Assembly (NCBI GenBank): GCA_902614915.1
Contig: CACMMX010000012.1
Location: forward strand, 1-55,264
Source: an uncultured Cryomorphaceae bacterium
Lineage (GTDB): Bacteria > Bacteroidota > Bacteroidia > Flavobacteriales > Schleiferiaceae
Length of the DNA stretch: 55,264 bases
Direction: 5' to 3'
Shown here: piece after piece, positions 44,124 to 52,836 of the stretch
Position numbering within the stretch: the first letter of the stretch is position 1
How the letters are laid out: the number at the start of each line of letters is the position of its first letter
Made by a program: the position numbers and the translations under genes
Notes under the pieces: generated by a model
The model's database searches: none
Told to the model about the DNA's origin: nothing
What the model saw: the letters and a program-made list of their open reading frames with translations, nothing else

Positions 44124-46121
44124 ATGAAGAAATTTCTTTCCCTACTGTTAATTATTTCAAATTTCCAAATTACTCTCGCCAAGGAGGGTATGTGGATTCC
44201 AATGCTCTTGAATAACAATATTGCCGAGATGCAATCTATGGGCTGCGAACTAACCGCGGAGGATATATATAGTGTTAATAATAGTTCATTAAAGGATGCT
44301 ATAGTAAGCTTTGGTGGCTTTTGTACCGGTGAGTTCATTTCTGCGAAGGGACTAGTTTTAACTAACCACCATTGCGGTTACGGGCAAATTCAAAAACAAA
44401 GCTCTTTGGAAAGTAATTATTTGAAATATGGTTTTTGGGCTAATTCTATGGCAGAAGAACTCAAGAATCCAGGCTTATATGTTGAACAATTGATGTTTAT
44501 GGTGGATGTAACCAATGCCTTGGTTAACTCAGGGGACCAGTTCAATGCTATTGAAGCAAAAATCATCGAAAACAAACAAGCCGAAAATTCTGAGTTAAAC
44601 TATAAAATAGTTTCATTCTTCAACAATAATCAATTTTTCCTTTTGGCAACGATTAAGTATAATGATGTACGATTGGTCGGTGCACCACCCAGCTCAATAG
44701 GAAAGTTCGGGGCAGATACAGATAATTGGGTTTTTCCACGACATACAGGGGATTTTAGCCTATTCCGTGTGTACACTGAGAATGGGTCTGCATTCACGCC
44801 CGTACAACATTTGAAGGTCAACATAGGGCCTAGGACACCAGGAGAATTTACCTTGGTTTTTGGCTATCCTGGCCGCACCCAAGAGTACCTGACTGCAGTT
44901 GAGATGAACCACTTGGTTAATGTGGAAAATGCTCGTCGAGTGCAAATTCGTAACGTTTTGCTTGCCGTTATGGATTCTGAAATGCGAGCCAATGAGGAAG
45001 TCCAATTAAAATATGCCTCTAAATATGCACGTATTGCCAACGGTTGGAAGAAGTGGATAGGACAGATAGAAGGGGTGCAATTCTCCAGAGGGCTCGATAG
45101 AAAACGTTTGTTAGAAGCTGAGTTTACCGCCCGTATTTCTTTAGACGCCAATTTATGGCACAAATACAATAGTCTACTAAATGACATCGCTGTTACTAAT
45201 ACACAGCTTGCAGAAGGTCGCATGAAGCGCAACGAATTCATTGAAACGATTTATTACGGTGTAGAGTGGTTTTCGTTAATGAGCAAATTGCAAGGCGATA
45301 AGGATGGTACTGATATCGTTCAAGTATTGCTTGAGTTCAACAAAAATTACAGTCGTACGGTAAGCGAAAAGACAACAGCTGAGATGCTTACTATGGCGCT
45401 TGAAACTTTCCCCAGTCTAATAGGAGAGCAAAATCAGGAAATTTTTATCAGAACAGTTCACAATGAAATTGACACTATTATCGCAATGGCATTAAGGGAA
45501 GAAGAAATCGAATTAGAGGGAATGGCTGCTGCTGCAATCGAATTTCATAGGGCTGCCTATCAATCTTTCAGAAGTATAACACTGGATAATTCATTAATGC
45601 AAAAGGCGACGGAACTTTCTTCAAAATATATGTTCGCCCTTATGGAAGTTTTTCCTGAGCGTAATTTTTACCCAGATGCCAACAGTACATTACGTGTAAC
45701 CTACGGTAAACTTGAAGGCGTGAGCCCACGAGATGCAGTATCTTATGCTACAACTACTTACTTGGAGGGCGCTATGGCTAAATACAAACCAAATGATTAT
45801 GAATTCGATATGCCAATGAAACTCATTGAGTTGTATGACAATAAGGATTACGGCCATTATGCAGAAAATGGGAAACTTCCGGTGTGTAACATTGCCTCTA
45901 ATCATACCACTGGGGGAAACAGTGGATCACCTGTATTAAATGGTCGCGGTGAACTTATTGGATTGAACTTTGATCGTATTTGGGAGGGGACTATGAGTGA
46001 TGTGAACTTTGATCCTAGTATTTGTCGAAATATCATGGTGGATAGCCGCTATGTAATGTTCATTATTGACAAGTTCGCAGAACAGCAATGGCTCATTGAT
46101 GAAATAGATTTGGTGCGTTAA
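44124..46121 (+). CDS. dpp11: S46 family dipeptidyl-peptidase, DPP11 type
   Basis: A 665-residue exported serine peptidase. Signal peptide 1-19 (ISNFQITLA), then the S46 motifs: catalytic histidine in LTNHHCGYG (about 82-83), DNWVFPRHTGDFSLFR with the aspartate, and GGNSGSPVL with catalytic Ser600. Arg618 in FDRIWEG lies 18 residues after the serine, the position that distinguishes DPP11 (Arg, acidic P1) from DPP7 (Gly, hydrophobic P1) in Porphyromonas. It would release Asp/Glu-Xaa dipeptides from the N terminus of peptides in the periplasm. An ATG at 44103 adds seven residues before the signal peptide and is not preferred. Confidence 0.93.
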   Translation: MKKFLSLLLIISNFQITLAKEGMWIPMLLNNNIAEMQSMGCELTAEDIYSVNNSSLKDAIVSFGGFCTGEFISAKGLVLTNHHCGYGQIQKQSSLESNYLKYGFWANSMAEELKNPGLYVEQLMFMVDVTNALVNSGDQFNAIEAKIIENKQAENSELNYKIVSFFNNNQFFLLATIKYNDVRLVGAPPSSIGKFGADTDNWVFPRHTGDFSLFRVYTENGSAFTPVQHLKVNIGPRTPGEFTLVFGYPGRTQEYLTAVEMNHLVNVENARRVQIRNVLLAVMDSEMRANEEVQLKYASKYARIANGWKKWIGQIEGVQFSRGLDRKRLLEAEFTARISLDANLWHKYNSLLNDIAVTNTQLAEGRMKRNEFIETIYYGVEWFSLMSKLQGDKDGTDIVQVLLEFNKNYSRTVSEKTTAEMLTMALETFPSLIGEQNQEIFIRTVHNEIDTIIAMALREEEIELEGMAAAAIEFHRAAYQSFRSITLDNSLMQKATELSSKYMFALMEVFPERNFYPDANSTLRVTYGKLEGVSPRDAVSYATTTYLEGAMAKYKPNDYEFDMPMKLIELYDNKDYGHYAENGKLPVCNIASNHTTGGNSGSPVLNGRGELIGLNFDRIWEGTMSDVNFDPSICRNIMVDSRYVMFIIDKFAEQQWLIDEIDLVR

Positions 46122-46387
46122 ATGAACAATTTGTATTAAGTTTTTGGGTTACAATCTCCTTCTTAGGAAGTCTAAGCTATAGTGATAGACGTCGGATTCT
46201 TAAGTAAAATCGAATTAAGCTTTTCGGACCAAAAAGAATTTAGAGCCTTTACTAAAACTTACAATAGGCTCAGATTTCACATTCATTATTTCTCTAGTTA
46301 TCACCATCTCAATGTTAAAAATTCACCTAGTTCGGAATTAGTGTTATAAAGGAACTCAATGTATTTTTAAATCTTCATAACATAATC

Positions 46388-47662
46388 ATGAGAGACCAAA
46401 TAATTTTTGACCTAATCGCTAAGGAGAATAAACGCCAAATTAAAGGAATAGAGCTTATAGCTTCAGAGAATTTTGTATCACAACAGGTGATGGAAGCTCA
46501 AGGCTCCGTTTTAACTAACAAGTATGCGGAAGGTTACCCAGGTAAAAGGTATTATGGGGGTTGCGAAATTGTGGATAAAGTGGAGGAGTTGGCTCGACAA
46601 CGCGCAAAGGAACTATATGGCGCAGCATATGTTAACGTTCAGCCACATTCGGGATCCCAAGCCAACGCAGCGGTTTATTTAGCTGTGATGAGACCGGGTG
46701 ATACAGTACTTGGTTTTGATTTGAGTCATGGTGGCCATTTAACTCATGGTTCTCCCGTTAACTTTTCTGGAAAAACCTACAATGCTGAATTTTATGGTGT
46801 GGAGGAGGAGACAGGGCTCCTGGATTACGAAAAAATTGAGAAAAAAGCAAAGCAATGCAAGCCTCGAATGATTATCGCTGGCGCCTCTGCTTACAGTCGT
46901 GATATAGATTTTGAAAGATTCCGTAAAATCGCTGATGAAGTTGGCGCTATACTTTTAGCAGATATTTCTCATCCATCAGGAATGATTGCGAAGGGAATCC
47001 TCAATGATCCTATTCCCCATTGTCATATTGTAACTACAACGACTCATAAAACACTTCGCGGTCCGAGAGGTGGAATGATTATGATGGGTGAGGATGTGCC
47101 AAATCCGTGGGGAGAGACGAATCATAAAGGAGAGGTAAGGATGATGTCGAATGTTTTAGACATGGCTATTTTCCCGGGTATTCAAGGTGGTCCTCTGGAA
47201 CATGTTATTGCGGCAAAGGCTTTGGCCTATGGAGAGGCCCTCACAGATGACTTTTTTCACTATCAATTGCAGGTAAAAAAGAACGCTGCTGCTTTAGCAG
47301 AATCTTTCATGAACCGAGACTACAAAATTATTTCTGGAGGGACAGACAATCATTTAATGTTAATTGATTTACGAAGTAAAGGAGTGACTGGCAAAGCAGC
47401 TGAAAATGCTTTGGTAAAAGCTCATATTACAGCTAATAAAAACATGGTTCCATTTGATGATAAAAGCCCCTTTACAACGTCAGGAATTCGTTTGGGTGCC
47501 TCTGCGATTACTACACGTGGATTGAAAGAAAATCACATGGATACCATTGCAGATTTTATTGATCGCGTTATTGTCAATATCGAGAGTGATTTGGTAATAA
47601 CCGAGGTAGGTAAAGAGGTTGTGAAAATGATGGAAAACAGACCCTTATTCACTTGGGATTAA
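46388..47662 (+). CDS. glyA: Serine hydroxymethyltransferase
   Basis: A 424-residue PLP enzyme: [53 protein letters not shown], and the PLP-lysine segment [15 protein letters not shown], then [10 protein letters not shown]. It interconverts serine and glycine with tetrahydrofolate, the main source of one-carbon units. Length and motifs are canonical. The 266 bases upstream (46122-46387) hold no gene and no exact -7 box. Confidence 0.97.
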   Translation: MRDQIIFDLIAKENKRQIKGIELIASENFVSQQVMEAQGSVLTNKYAEGYPGKRYYGGCEIVDKVEELARQRAKELYGAAYVNVQPHSGSQANAAVYLAVMRPGDTVLGFDLSHGGHLTHGSPVNFSGKTYNAEFYGVEEETGLLDYEKIEKKAKQCKPRMIIAGASAYSRDIDFERFRKIADEVGAILLADISHPSGMIAKGILNDPIPHCHIVTTTTHKTLRGPRGGMIMMGEDVPNPWGETNHKGEVRMMSNVLDMAIFPGIQGGPLEHVIAAKALAYGEALTDDFFHYQLQVKKNAAALAESFMNRDYKIISGGTDNHLMLIDLRSKGVTGKAAENALVKAHITANKNMVPFDDKSPFTTSGIRLGASAITTRGLKENHMDTIADFIDRVIVNIESDLVITEVGKEVVKMMENRPLFTWD

Positions 47663-47684
47663 GTGATTTTTTACAATCCAACCT

Positions 47685-48644
47685 ATGAAGCATAATTTCT
47701 CAAGAAATGTTCTTGGTCTAATCTATTTATTGTTGACTCCGTCAATACTTTATGCTCAATTAGATTTTGAAATAGATCGCTCGACAAAGGAATCTAGATG
47801 GGGTATTATTAAAAATACTATTCTCAGCATTGATGATGATGCAACGGATATTTTGATTCGACCTTTTCAGAATCCAAAATTTGAACAAAATACAGCAACA
47901 TTACTTAGTCTCGTTTTAACAGATTATGCCACAACCAAGTTCTTTCAAACCTGCATTGAGCCATTGGATCGTTTTTTGAATCCTTATGTTTCTTTTCCAA
48001 CCATACTGAATCAAACACCTTTTTTACGCAGGGCAACTACAGGTAAAGACGGCTATATTTATTTTGGATTTACGGCATTGTACGGTGCGGGCCTTTTATC
48101 AGGTAATGAGAAATTGCAAGAAGCTAGTTTGTTAACAACTAAAGCGATAATAGAGTCATACGTAGTAAGTCATCTTATTCTGAAGACATTGATTGCTAGG
48201 CACCGACCCGCCCGTCCACTTTGGAATTTTACAGAGACGGATAGGGATAGTCAATATCCATTTGTTCATACCCCTTTTGATTTTTTTAATTTTCATTTAC
48301 CTGTATTGGGCTCAAATCCCTATGGCACAGGTTTTCCCTCTTATCATGCAACTATGTATTTTAGCATTGCTAGCGTAATGAGTAGGGTCTATAATAATCG
48401 TTGGCTGCCTTATGGTATTATGACGCTAGGAATGATGCATAGTATTAGAGGCCATAATCATTGGGTGAGTGAATTAGTTGCGGGTTATGTTATAGGTAAT
48501 TTCATTGGAAAGGTAGTTTATGAAAATTATCACGAGCAAAGAAGTCTTAGGAACACAACTAAGCTTGAAAAAAAAATCAGAACTACGGTTTTTGTAGGAC
48601 AGACCTTTGGAGTTTTAGGTCCAAGTTTGACAATTTCGTGGTAG
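47685..48644 (+). CDS. PAP2-superfamily phosphatase-like protein, degenerate motif
   Basis: A 319-residue exported protein. Signal peptide about 1-24 (ILYAQ). PAP2 motif 1 is intact (K167-TLIARH-R174-P175). Motif 2 reads GFPSYH (Tyr220 where Gly is usual), and motif 3 reads HSIRGHNHWVSE, with His259 kept but the usual Arg and Asp changed (Asp to Glu263). So it may be a lipid phosphatase with altered activity, or inactive. Membrane helices lie in the middle and end. Starts 22 bases after glyA; a second, canonical PAP2 gene lies at 50986. Confidence 0.8.
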   Translation: MKHNFSRNVLGLIYLLLTPSILYAQLDFEIDRSTKESRWGIIKNTILSIDDDATDILIRPFQNPKFEQNTATLLSLVLTDYATTKFFQTCIEPLDRFLNPYVSFPTILNQTPFLRRATTGKDGYIYFGFTALYGAGLLSGNEKLQEASLLTTKAIIESYVVSHLILKTLIARHRPARPLWNFTETDRDSQYPFVHTPFDFFNFHLPVLGSNPYGTGFPSYHATMYFSIASVMSRVYNNRWLPYGIMTLGMMHSIRGHNHWVSELVAGYVIGNFIGKVVYENYHEQRSLRNTTKLEKKIRTTVFVGQTFGVLGPSLTISW

Positions 48645-48698
48645 TTTTAGCACCAGTGTTACATTAATTCTATAAAGTCAATGTAGACAATGAAAACT

Positions 48699-48724
48699 GC
48701 TAATTCTTTTGATATAGAATTAGC
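48699..48724. repeat. Inverted repeat downstream of the PAP2-like gene
   Basis: A perfect 9-bp inverted repeat (GCTAATTCT / AGAATTAGC) with an eight-base loop. No T-run, so it is not a standard terminator. It lies 54 bases after the PAP2-like gene and could protect the mRNA end. Confidence 0.5.
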
Positions 48725-48795
48725 TCGGCTTTAATTATCGAAACACCTCCAATTGGAATTGTTAAGTCTGTATGATAAAAAGGGCCAAAGGCTTT

Positions 48796-48939
48796 TTATT
48801 TACTTAACTTTCTTTTAAGACTTGCGACTTCTTTGGCCAATGTATTCATTATTCTAAACGTAATAACCGTTGTTGCTAAAAACCCAATAGTTAAGATATA
48901 AATCAAATATTCCATTAATTCATTTTCCGATTTAACCAT
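48796..48939 (-). CDS. Small single-pass membrane protein (47 residues)
   Basis: An ATG-started minus-strand frame of 47 codons, found by reading the gap. The translation has one hydrophobic helix (residues 11-30, YLIYILTIGFLATTVITF) flanked by acidic (KSENELME) and basic (AKEVASLKRKLSK) ends, with heptad-like spacing after the helix. This layout is characteristic of real small membrane proteins and unlikely by chance. No family is recognised. Isolated between a PAP2-like gene and tRNA-Met. A second ATG eight codons in would also preserve the helix. Confidence 0.55.
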   Translation of the reverse strand: MVKSENELMEYLIYILTIGFLATTVITFRIMNTLAKEVASLKRKLSK

Positions 48940-49032
48940 TGTAAAGCAAAACAGTTCTAATAATGTCCGGGAATATTCACACGGCTTTGATGTAAGAATA
49001 GTTAAACCGCTTTTATATTCATATAAGGTGAT

Positions 49033-49040
49033 TATATTTG
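49033..49040 (+). promoter_or_regulatory. -7 promoter box (TATATTTG) of tRNA-Met
   Basis: Exact TAnnTTTG 12 bases before the tRNA 5' end. No -33 element at the usual spacing. Confidence 0.6.
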
Positions 49041-49052
49041 CACCCCACCAAT

Positions 49053-49126
49053 GGCGAGGTAGCTCAGCTGGTTAGAGCGTCGGATTCATAACCCGGAGGT
49101 CGGGGGATCGTGCCCCCCTCTCGCTA
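49053..49126 (+). tRNA. tRNA-Met (CAT anticodon)
   Basis: The cloverleaf folds: acceptor GGCGAGG (49053-49059) against TCTCGCT (49119-49125) with G-U at both ends, D arm GCTC/GAGC, anticodon loop TTCATAA (CAT at 49087-49089) on a stem TCGGA/CCCGG with an A-C mismatch at 31-39, and T stem GGGGG/CCCCC. Discriminator A at 49126; CCA is not encoded. The D-loop AGCTGGTTA points to an elongator tRNA; the anticodon stem is initiator-like, but the 1-72 pair is G-U. The T-loop reads ATCGTGC instead of TTCRANY. Confidence 0.92.
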
Positions 49127-49131
49127 CGAGT

Positions 49132-49156
49132 AAGCCCTTCTCAATGAGAGGGGCTT
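49132..49156 (+). terminator. Hairpin after tRNA-Met
   Basis: An 11-bp stem (AAGCCCTTCTC / GAGAGGGGCTT, one G-U) with a three-base loop directly after the tRNA. Only a weak T-run follows (CTTAATATT), so it may act as a processing or weak termination site. Confidence 0.6.
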
Positions 49157-49272
49157 CTTAATATTAAATAGTAAGATTGTGGAGAAGTATTAAAAGTAAT
49201 CATATTTGAAAACAACTTTAAATGCATAATCAATCCTGTTTTTTATCTATTAATCAAAATTTAATTTAGAGG

Positions 49273-50478
49273 TTATTCTTCAATGAAATCTAAATCTCTG
49301 CCAAAGGTTTCTTGTAATCCGTAGATTGCCCAATAAGTGATTGCCATAACCACAATAGCAGTAGCAATTGCTGAATTCACATAGGATAGTATACCTTGTA
49401 ACAATAGAAATAATGCTGTGATTCCATTTAAAGATCCACGCACCATATTTGGGATGGTAGTAGCAGCAGTGGCTCTTAAGTTGGTTCCAAAGTTTTCTGC
49501 ACCAATAGTCACGAAAACGGCCCAAAAACCTGTTCCAAATCCCATGACTCCGATGGAAAGGTATAGTTGTATCGAGCTCTTGGAAGTAAAGAATAAAAGC
49601 ATACCAAGAATGGTTATAATATAGAAAACATGCATTGCTTTTTTTCTAGATTTTAAGTACTGTGAAAGAAGACCAATGATTACATCACCAATGGCAATAG
49701 CACTATAACTAATCATTATCCCTATGCCAGCATCAATAGATGTTTTGATGTTCATTGATTTCGCAAACTCAGGAGAAAAGCTAATCAATATTCCAACGAC
49801 ATACCAAGTTGGTAATCCAATTAAAATGCTTCGTAGATAACGCAAGAATCTTTCACGCCTATTGAAGAACATCAGAAAATTCCCCTTTTTTACATTGCTA
49901 TTCTTGATTTTATGATACAATCCGCTTTCAAAAACACTCATCCGCATTAACAAAAGGGTTAAACCGAGTCCACCGCCGATGAAATAGCACGTGCGCCAAT
50001 CAAACCATTGGGAAATAAAAAAAGCCAATATGGCTCCAGTTAATCCAAAACCAGCAACTATGGAAGTACCAATACCTCGTTTCTCTTTTGAAAGAAGTTC
50101 ACTCACCAAAGTGATACCTGCACCCAATTCTCCGGCAAGACCAATTCCTGTAAAAAATCTAATCCAGGCATATTGAGGTGCAGTTTGTACAAATCCATTA
50201 AGCACATTTCCCACTGAATATAAAGCAATAGAAAAAAATAAAACTCTGGTTCTACCAAGCTTATCACCAAGTATTCCCCAAAGGATACCTCCTAATAGAA
50301 GGCCAAACATTTGTGTATTCAAAATCAATAATCCATTGCCTGCGATGTCTTGGATGCCTAGGTCGGTTAGAGAAGGGATCCTAATGATACTAAAGAGGAG
50401 TAGGTCGTAGATATCTACAAAGTAGCCTAATGCAGCAACCAAAATAATTGGCTTTTTGATTAAGGAGGATGAAAACAT
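49273..50478 (-). CDS. MFS transporter
   Basis: A 401-residue integral membrane protein with about 12 predicted helices. MFS motif A-like GDKLGRTRVLF after helix 2, and RFFTGIGLAGELGAG as in the sugar-porter/metabolite:H+ symporter branch, with a charged central loop (about 190-215) and a second-half repeat. LGYFVDIYDLLLF at the start recalls niacin/aromatic acid or metabolite symporters. Substrate cannot be inferred from context. It stands alone between tRNA-Met and the START-like gene, 120 bases from the divergent next start. Confidence 0.88.
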   Translation of the reverse strand: MFSSSLIKKPIILVAALGYFVDIYDLLLFSIIRIPSLTDLGIQDIAGNGLLILNTQMFGLLLGGILWGILGDKLGRTRVLFFSIALYSVGNVLNGFVQTAPQYAWIRFFTGIGLAGELGAGITLVSELLSKEKRGIGTSIVAGFGLTGAILAFFISQWFDWRTCYFIGGGLGLTLLLMRMSVFESGLYHKIKNSNVKKGNFLMFFNRRERFLRYLRSILIGLPTWYVVGILISFSPEFAKSMNIKTSIDAGIGIMISYSAIAIGDVIIGLLSQYLKSRKKAMHVFYIITILGMLLFFTSKSSIQLYLSIGVMGFGTGFWAVFVTIGAENFGTNLRATAATTIPNMVRGSLNGITALFLLLQGILSYVNSAIATAIVVMAITYWAIYGLQETFGRDLDFIEE

Positions 50479-50598
50479 GAGAACGACTTTAATTAAGGAA
50501 AAATAGTAAAAATCAATATTAATCTAGAAACACAATTATTAAGATCGTTTGGCTATTGAACACTTAATGTTATATTGCAAATACTATTCAACCTTGAC

Positions 50599-50985
50599 AT
50601 GGCAAAAGAAAAATTTGAATTAGAATTCCCATTACGTGCGTCTCCAAAGATGCTATTCCCTTTTTTAAGTACTCCCTCCGGTTTAAGTGAATGGTTTTGT
50701 GATGATGTTAATTCACGTACAGAATTATTTACTTTTTTCTGGGACGGTTCTGAAGAGCAAGCCATTCTTATTAAAAAGAAGCAAGATTTAATGGTTAGAT
50801 TTCGCTGGGTAGAAGACGATGATGAGGGATTGGATACTTTTTTTGAATTTAAAATTCAAGTAGACGACCTTACTAAGGATACTTCTATTATAGTGACTGA
50901 TTTTGCCGAACCTGATGAGATAGAAGAAGCTAAACAATTATGGGAAAGTCAAATACATGAACTGCAGCATATAATTGGGGCGTAA
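50599..50985 (+). CDS. START-like domain protein
   Basis: A 128-residue protein of the START-like (SRPBCC) group common in Bacteroidota: KFELEFPLRASPKMLFPFLSTPSGLSEWFCDDVN, a central strand region, FRWVEDDDEG, and a C-terminal helix with WESQIHELQHIIGA. The ligand is unknown. The ATG at 50599 is preferred over a TTG at 50575, since the family begins MAKEKFELEF-like. Its stop is directly followed by the ATG of the PAP2 gene, so the two are probably cotranscribed. Confidence 0.85.
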   Translation: MAKEKFELEFPLRASPKMLFPFLSTPSGLSEWFCDDVNSRTELFTFFWDGSEEQAILIKKKQDLMVRFRWVEDDDEGLDTFFEFKIQVDDLTKDTSIIVTDFAEPDEIEEAKQLWESQIHELQHIIGA

Positions 50986-51618
50986 ATGCGGAAAATAAAA
51001 TACTTTATAGTTCCCACATTCCTATTTATAACGGTTTGTGGGATTTTTTTATTCCTTCATTCGGATAAGATTTCAGCCCAATTAATCATTCACGAAAGGT
51101 ATTATCATGAAAGTATGTACAACCTCATGAAATTTATAACTAGTTGGGGCGAATGGTACTTATTTGTGATCGCAATTTTGGTCTATTCCTTCCAAAAGTC
51201 TTGGTGGCGTGCAGCTGAATTTTTGACAGCGGGTATAATTTCTGCAATTGTTGTTCAATTTCTAAAGAAGGTTGTATTTGTGACCTCGCCTAGGCCTATG
51301 GCCGTTATTAATTGGGAAAATACACTATTGGATGCAGGTTTGGGAATTGATATGCCGTTACAGTTTGCCTTTCCAAGCGGCCATACGACTACCGCATTTA
51401 TATGGTTCGCCTTAATGGCGCTTCATTGGAATAGACCTGTTATTCAATTGTTTTCGGCATTTTGCGCGATAGCAGTTGCGGTTTCTAGAGTTTATTTGAT
51501 GGTACATTGGATTACCGACATCATGGCTGGTGCCTTATTGGGCTTTGCTATTGCCGTAATCGTTCACCATATTTTTTTAAGGCTTCAAAAAAACCGCTCT
51601 GTAAAAAGGAGCGGTTAA
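50986..51618 (+). CDS. PAP2-family phosphatase (canonical)
   Basis: A 210-residue membrane protein with about six helices and intact PAP2 motifs: KVVFVTSPRP, FPSGHTTTAF and SRVYLMVHWITD. It likely dephosphorylates a lipid phosphate such as undecaprenyl pyrophosphate or phosphatidic acid in the inner membrane. It follows the START-like gene with no gap. Its last ~30 bases contain the terminator of the convergent C1 peptidase gene. Confidence 0.9.
   Translation: MRKIKYFIVPTFLFITVCGIFLFLHSDKISAQLIIHERYYHESMYNLMKFITSWGEWYLFVIAILVYSFQKSWWRAAEFLTAGIISAIVVQFLKKVVFVTSPRPMAVINWENTLLDAGLGIDMPLQFAFPSGHTTTAFIWFALMALHWNRPVIQLFSAFCAIAVAVSRVYLMVHWITDIMAGALLGFAIAVIVHHIFLRLQKNRSVKRSG
51587..51616 (-). terminator. 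Terminator of the C1 peptidase operon, inside the 3' end of the PAP2 gene
   Basis: On the minus strand, an 8-bp stem (AACCGCTC / GAGCGGTT, nine-base loop at 51600-51608) is followed by seven T (51587-51593, overlapping the stem by two bases). On the plus strand there is no T-run, so it serves the minus strand. Confidence 0.8.
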
Positions 51619-51640
51619 GTAAAGACTTATTTCTTTTTAT

Positions 51641-52825
51641 TTAGAGGATATTCAACTTTCTTCGTAAAGACTTAGGTAAGGAATCTTTATGCATCATTAC
51701 GCTAATTGTCTTTAGTCGTACATAGCTGTCAGAAGCATACAAGTATCCCGGGCGGTGATCATTTCCACGCTTACCCCAAGAATTCTTAACGATAAAGAAT
51801 TGATTACCCTCTTGGTCATTAACAATACCTTGTATTACCATGCCGTGGTCATCTTGGGTAAGGTAATTATCATATTGTTCCTGGCGTATCTCTTGAGTAA
51901 TATCAGCCTCCGAATGAGGTGCTGAGTAGACCGCATTAATCTCTTCCTCAGTCATATTGTCCCAGCTTTGATAAGGCATTACAGCAATCCCGTTTCTAAA
52001 AGAAAACCCTTTATCACTAACATCGCATGCCCATGCAACAGGAAACCCTGCTTGCAATGCTTCTTCCAATGCTTTCATCATTTCATCTAGTGGTAAATTA
52101 TAGGATGCTCCCCAAGTCCAATTATCAGGTACTTGAATACGGCACTCATCATACATAGGGTAGTGGGTCCAGGAAGTCAATTGAACATAATCCTTGGGGT
52201 GAACTCCAATGACTTCATCTGCAAAGGTTCTTGGAGTATATGTTTTGCCTTTGTAGCCAAATTGCGCAGGGTTATCTCCTAAATAGGCATCTAGAACACC
52301 ATTAAAACCGATTTTCCAACTTGGACTTAGCTTTCCGTTTTTGTTTTTTATCACGGCATCGAGAATACCCTTTAGTGAGGCTTCCATTTCTCCATGCCGG
52401 TTTATGTCTGTACCATAATTCAGACCATGGTAAACTTCTTGGGGTACAGCACCGTATTTGTCTATCACGTACATAACATCTGGTAAAGCACCACCTTGCG
52501 CAAAGTTTAGATAACCGTGAAGCCGTACGTATTTATCAGCCTTGTCTTCATATACTTTACGAACCGTGTACATCTCACTTATATCTATGGGTTCTTTACC
52601 CATTCGAATCATTTCACTTTCTACAAAAGAGGTAGTGGCGTAGGACCAACACGTTCCGGAAGCTCCTTGGTTTTTAACAGGAGTAGCCTCTATATCAACA
52701 ATGGTCTTCCATTCGTATTCCAAAAGGGCTTCTGATCCATTGTCTTTTACTTTATTAATCAGGTCTACCTGGGCTAAAGCGCAAGTGCTTAAAAGAAGTG
52801 AAGTAAGAATTGTGTAAAATTTCAT
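51641..52825 (-). CDS. Exported C1-family cysteine peptidase (bleomycin hydrolase/PepC-like)
   Basis: A 394-residue papain-fold peptidase with a signal peptide (about 1-19, TCALAQ). The active-site residues are all present: cysteine in GASGTCWSYATTSF, histidine in DDHGMVIQG, and asparagine in FFIVKNSWG. The VKNQGASGTCW start and total length match BleH/PepC-type aminopeptidases; it may trim peptides in the periplasm. The ATG at 52825 gives a standard signal peptide; an ATG at 52837 (MIIK) shares a base with the previous stop (TAATG) and is an equally possible start. Confidence 0.9.
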   Translation of the reverse strand: MKFYTILTSLLLSTCALAQVDLINKVKDNGSEALLEYEWKTIVDIEATPVKNQGASGTCWSYATTSFVESEMIRMGKEPIDISEMYTVRKVYEDKADKYVRLHGYLNFAQGGALPDVMYVIDKYGAVPQEVYHGLNYGTDINRHGEMEASLKGILDAVIKNKNGKLSPSWKIGFNGVLDAYLGDNPAQFGYKGKTYTPRTFADEVIGVHPKDYVQLTSWTHYPMYDECRIQVPDNWTWGASYNLPLDEMMKALEEALQAGFPVAWACDVSDKGFSFRNGIAVMPYQSWDNMTEEEINAVYSAPHSEADITQEIRQEQYDNYLTQDDHGMVIQGIVNDQEGNQFFIVKNSWGKRGNDHRPGYLYASDSYVRLKTISVMMHKDSLPKSLRRKLNIL

Positions 52826-52836
52826 TTTAATTATCA

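Noticed and set aside
46122-46387. Possible regulatory RNA (glycine or folate riboswitch) upstream of glyA
   Set aside because: I looked for a conserved core such as paired GG-rich stems and found only weak, AT-rich pairings.
48778-48798. GGGCC..GGCTT hairpin with T-run downstream of the degenerate PAP2 gene as its terminator
   Set aside because: The stem needs two G-U pairs on the plus strand and fails on the minus strand; it also overlaps the small membrane protein's stop, so the assignment is unclear.
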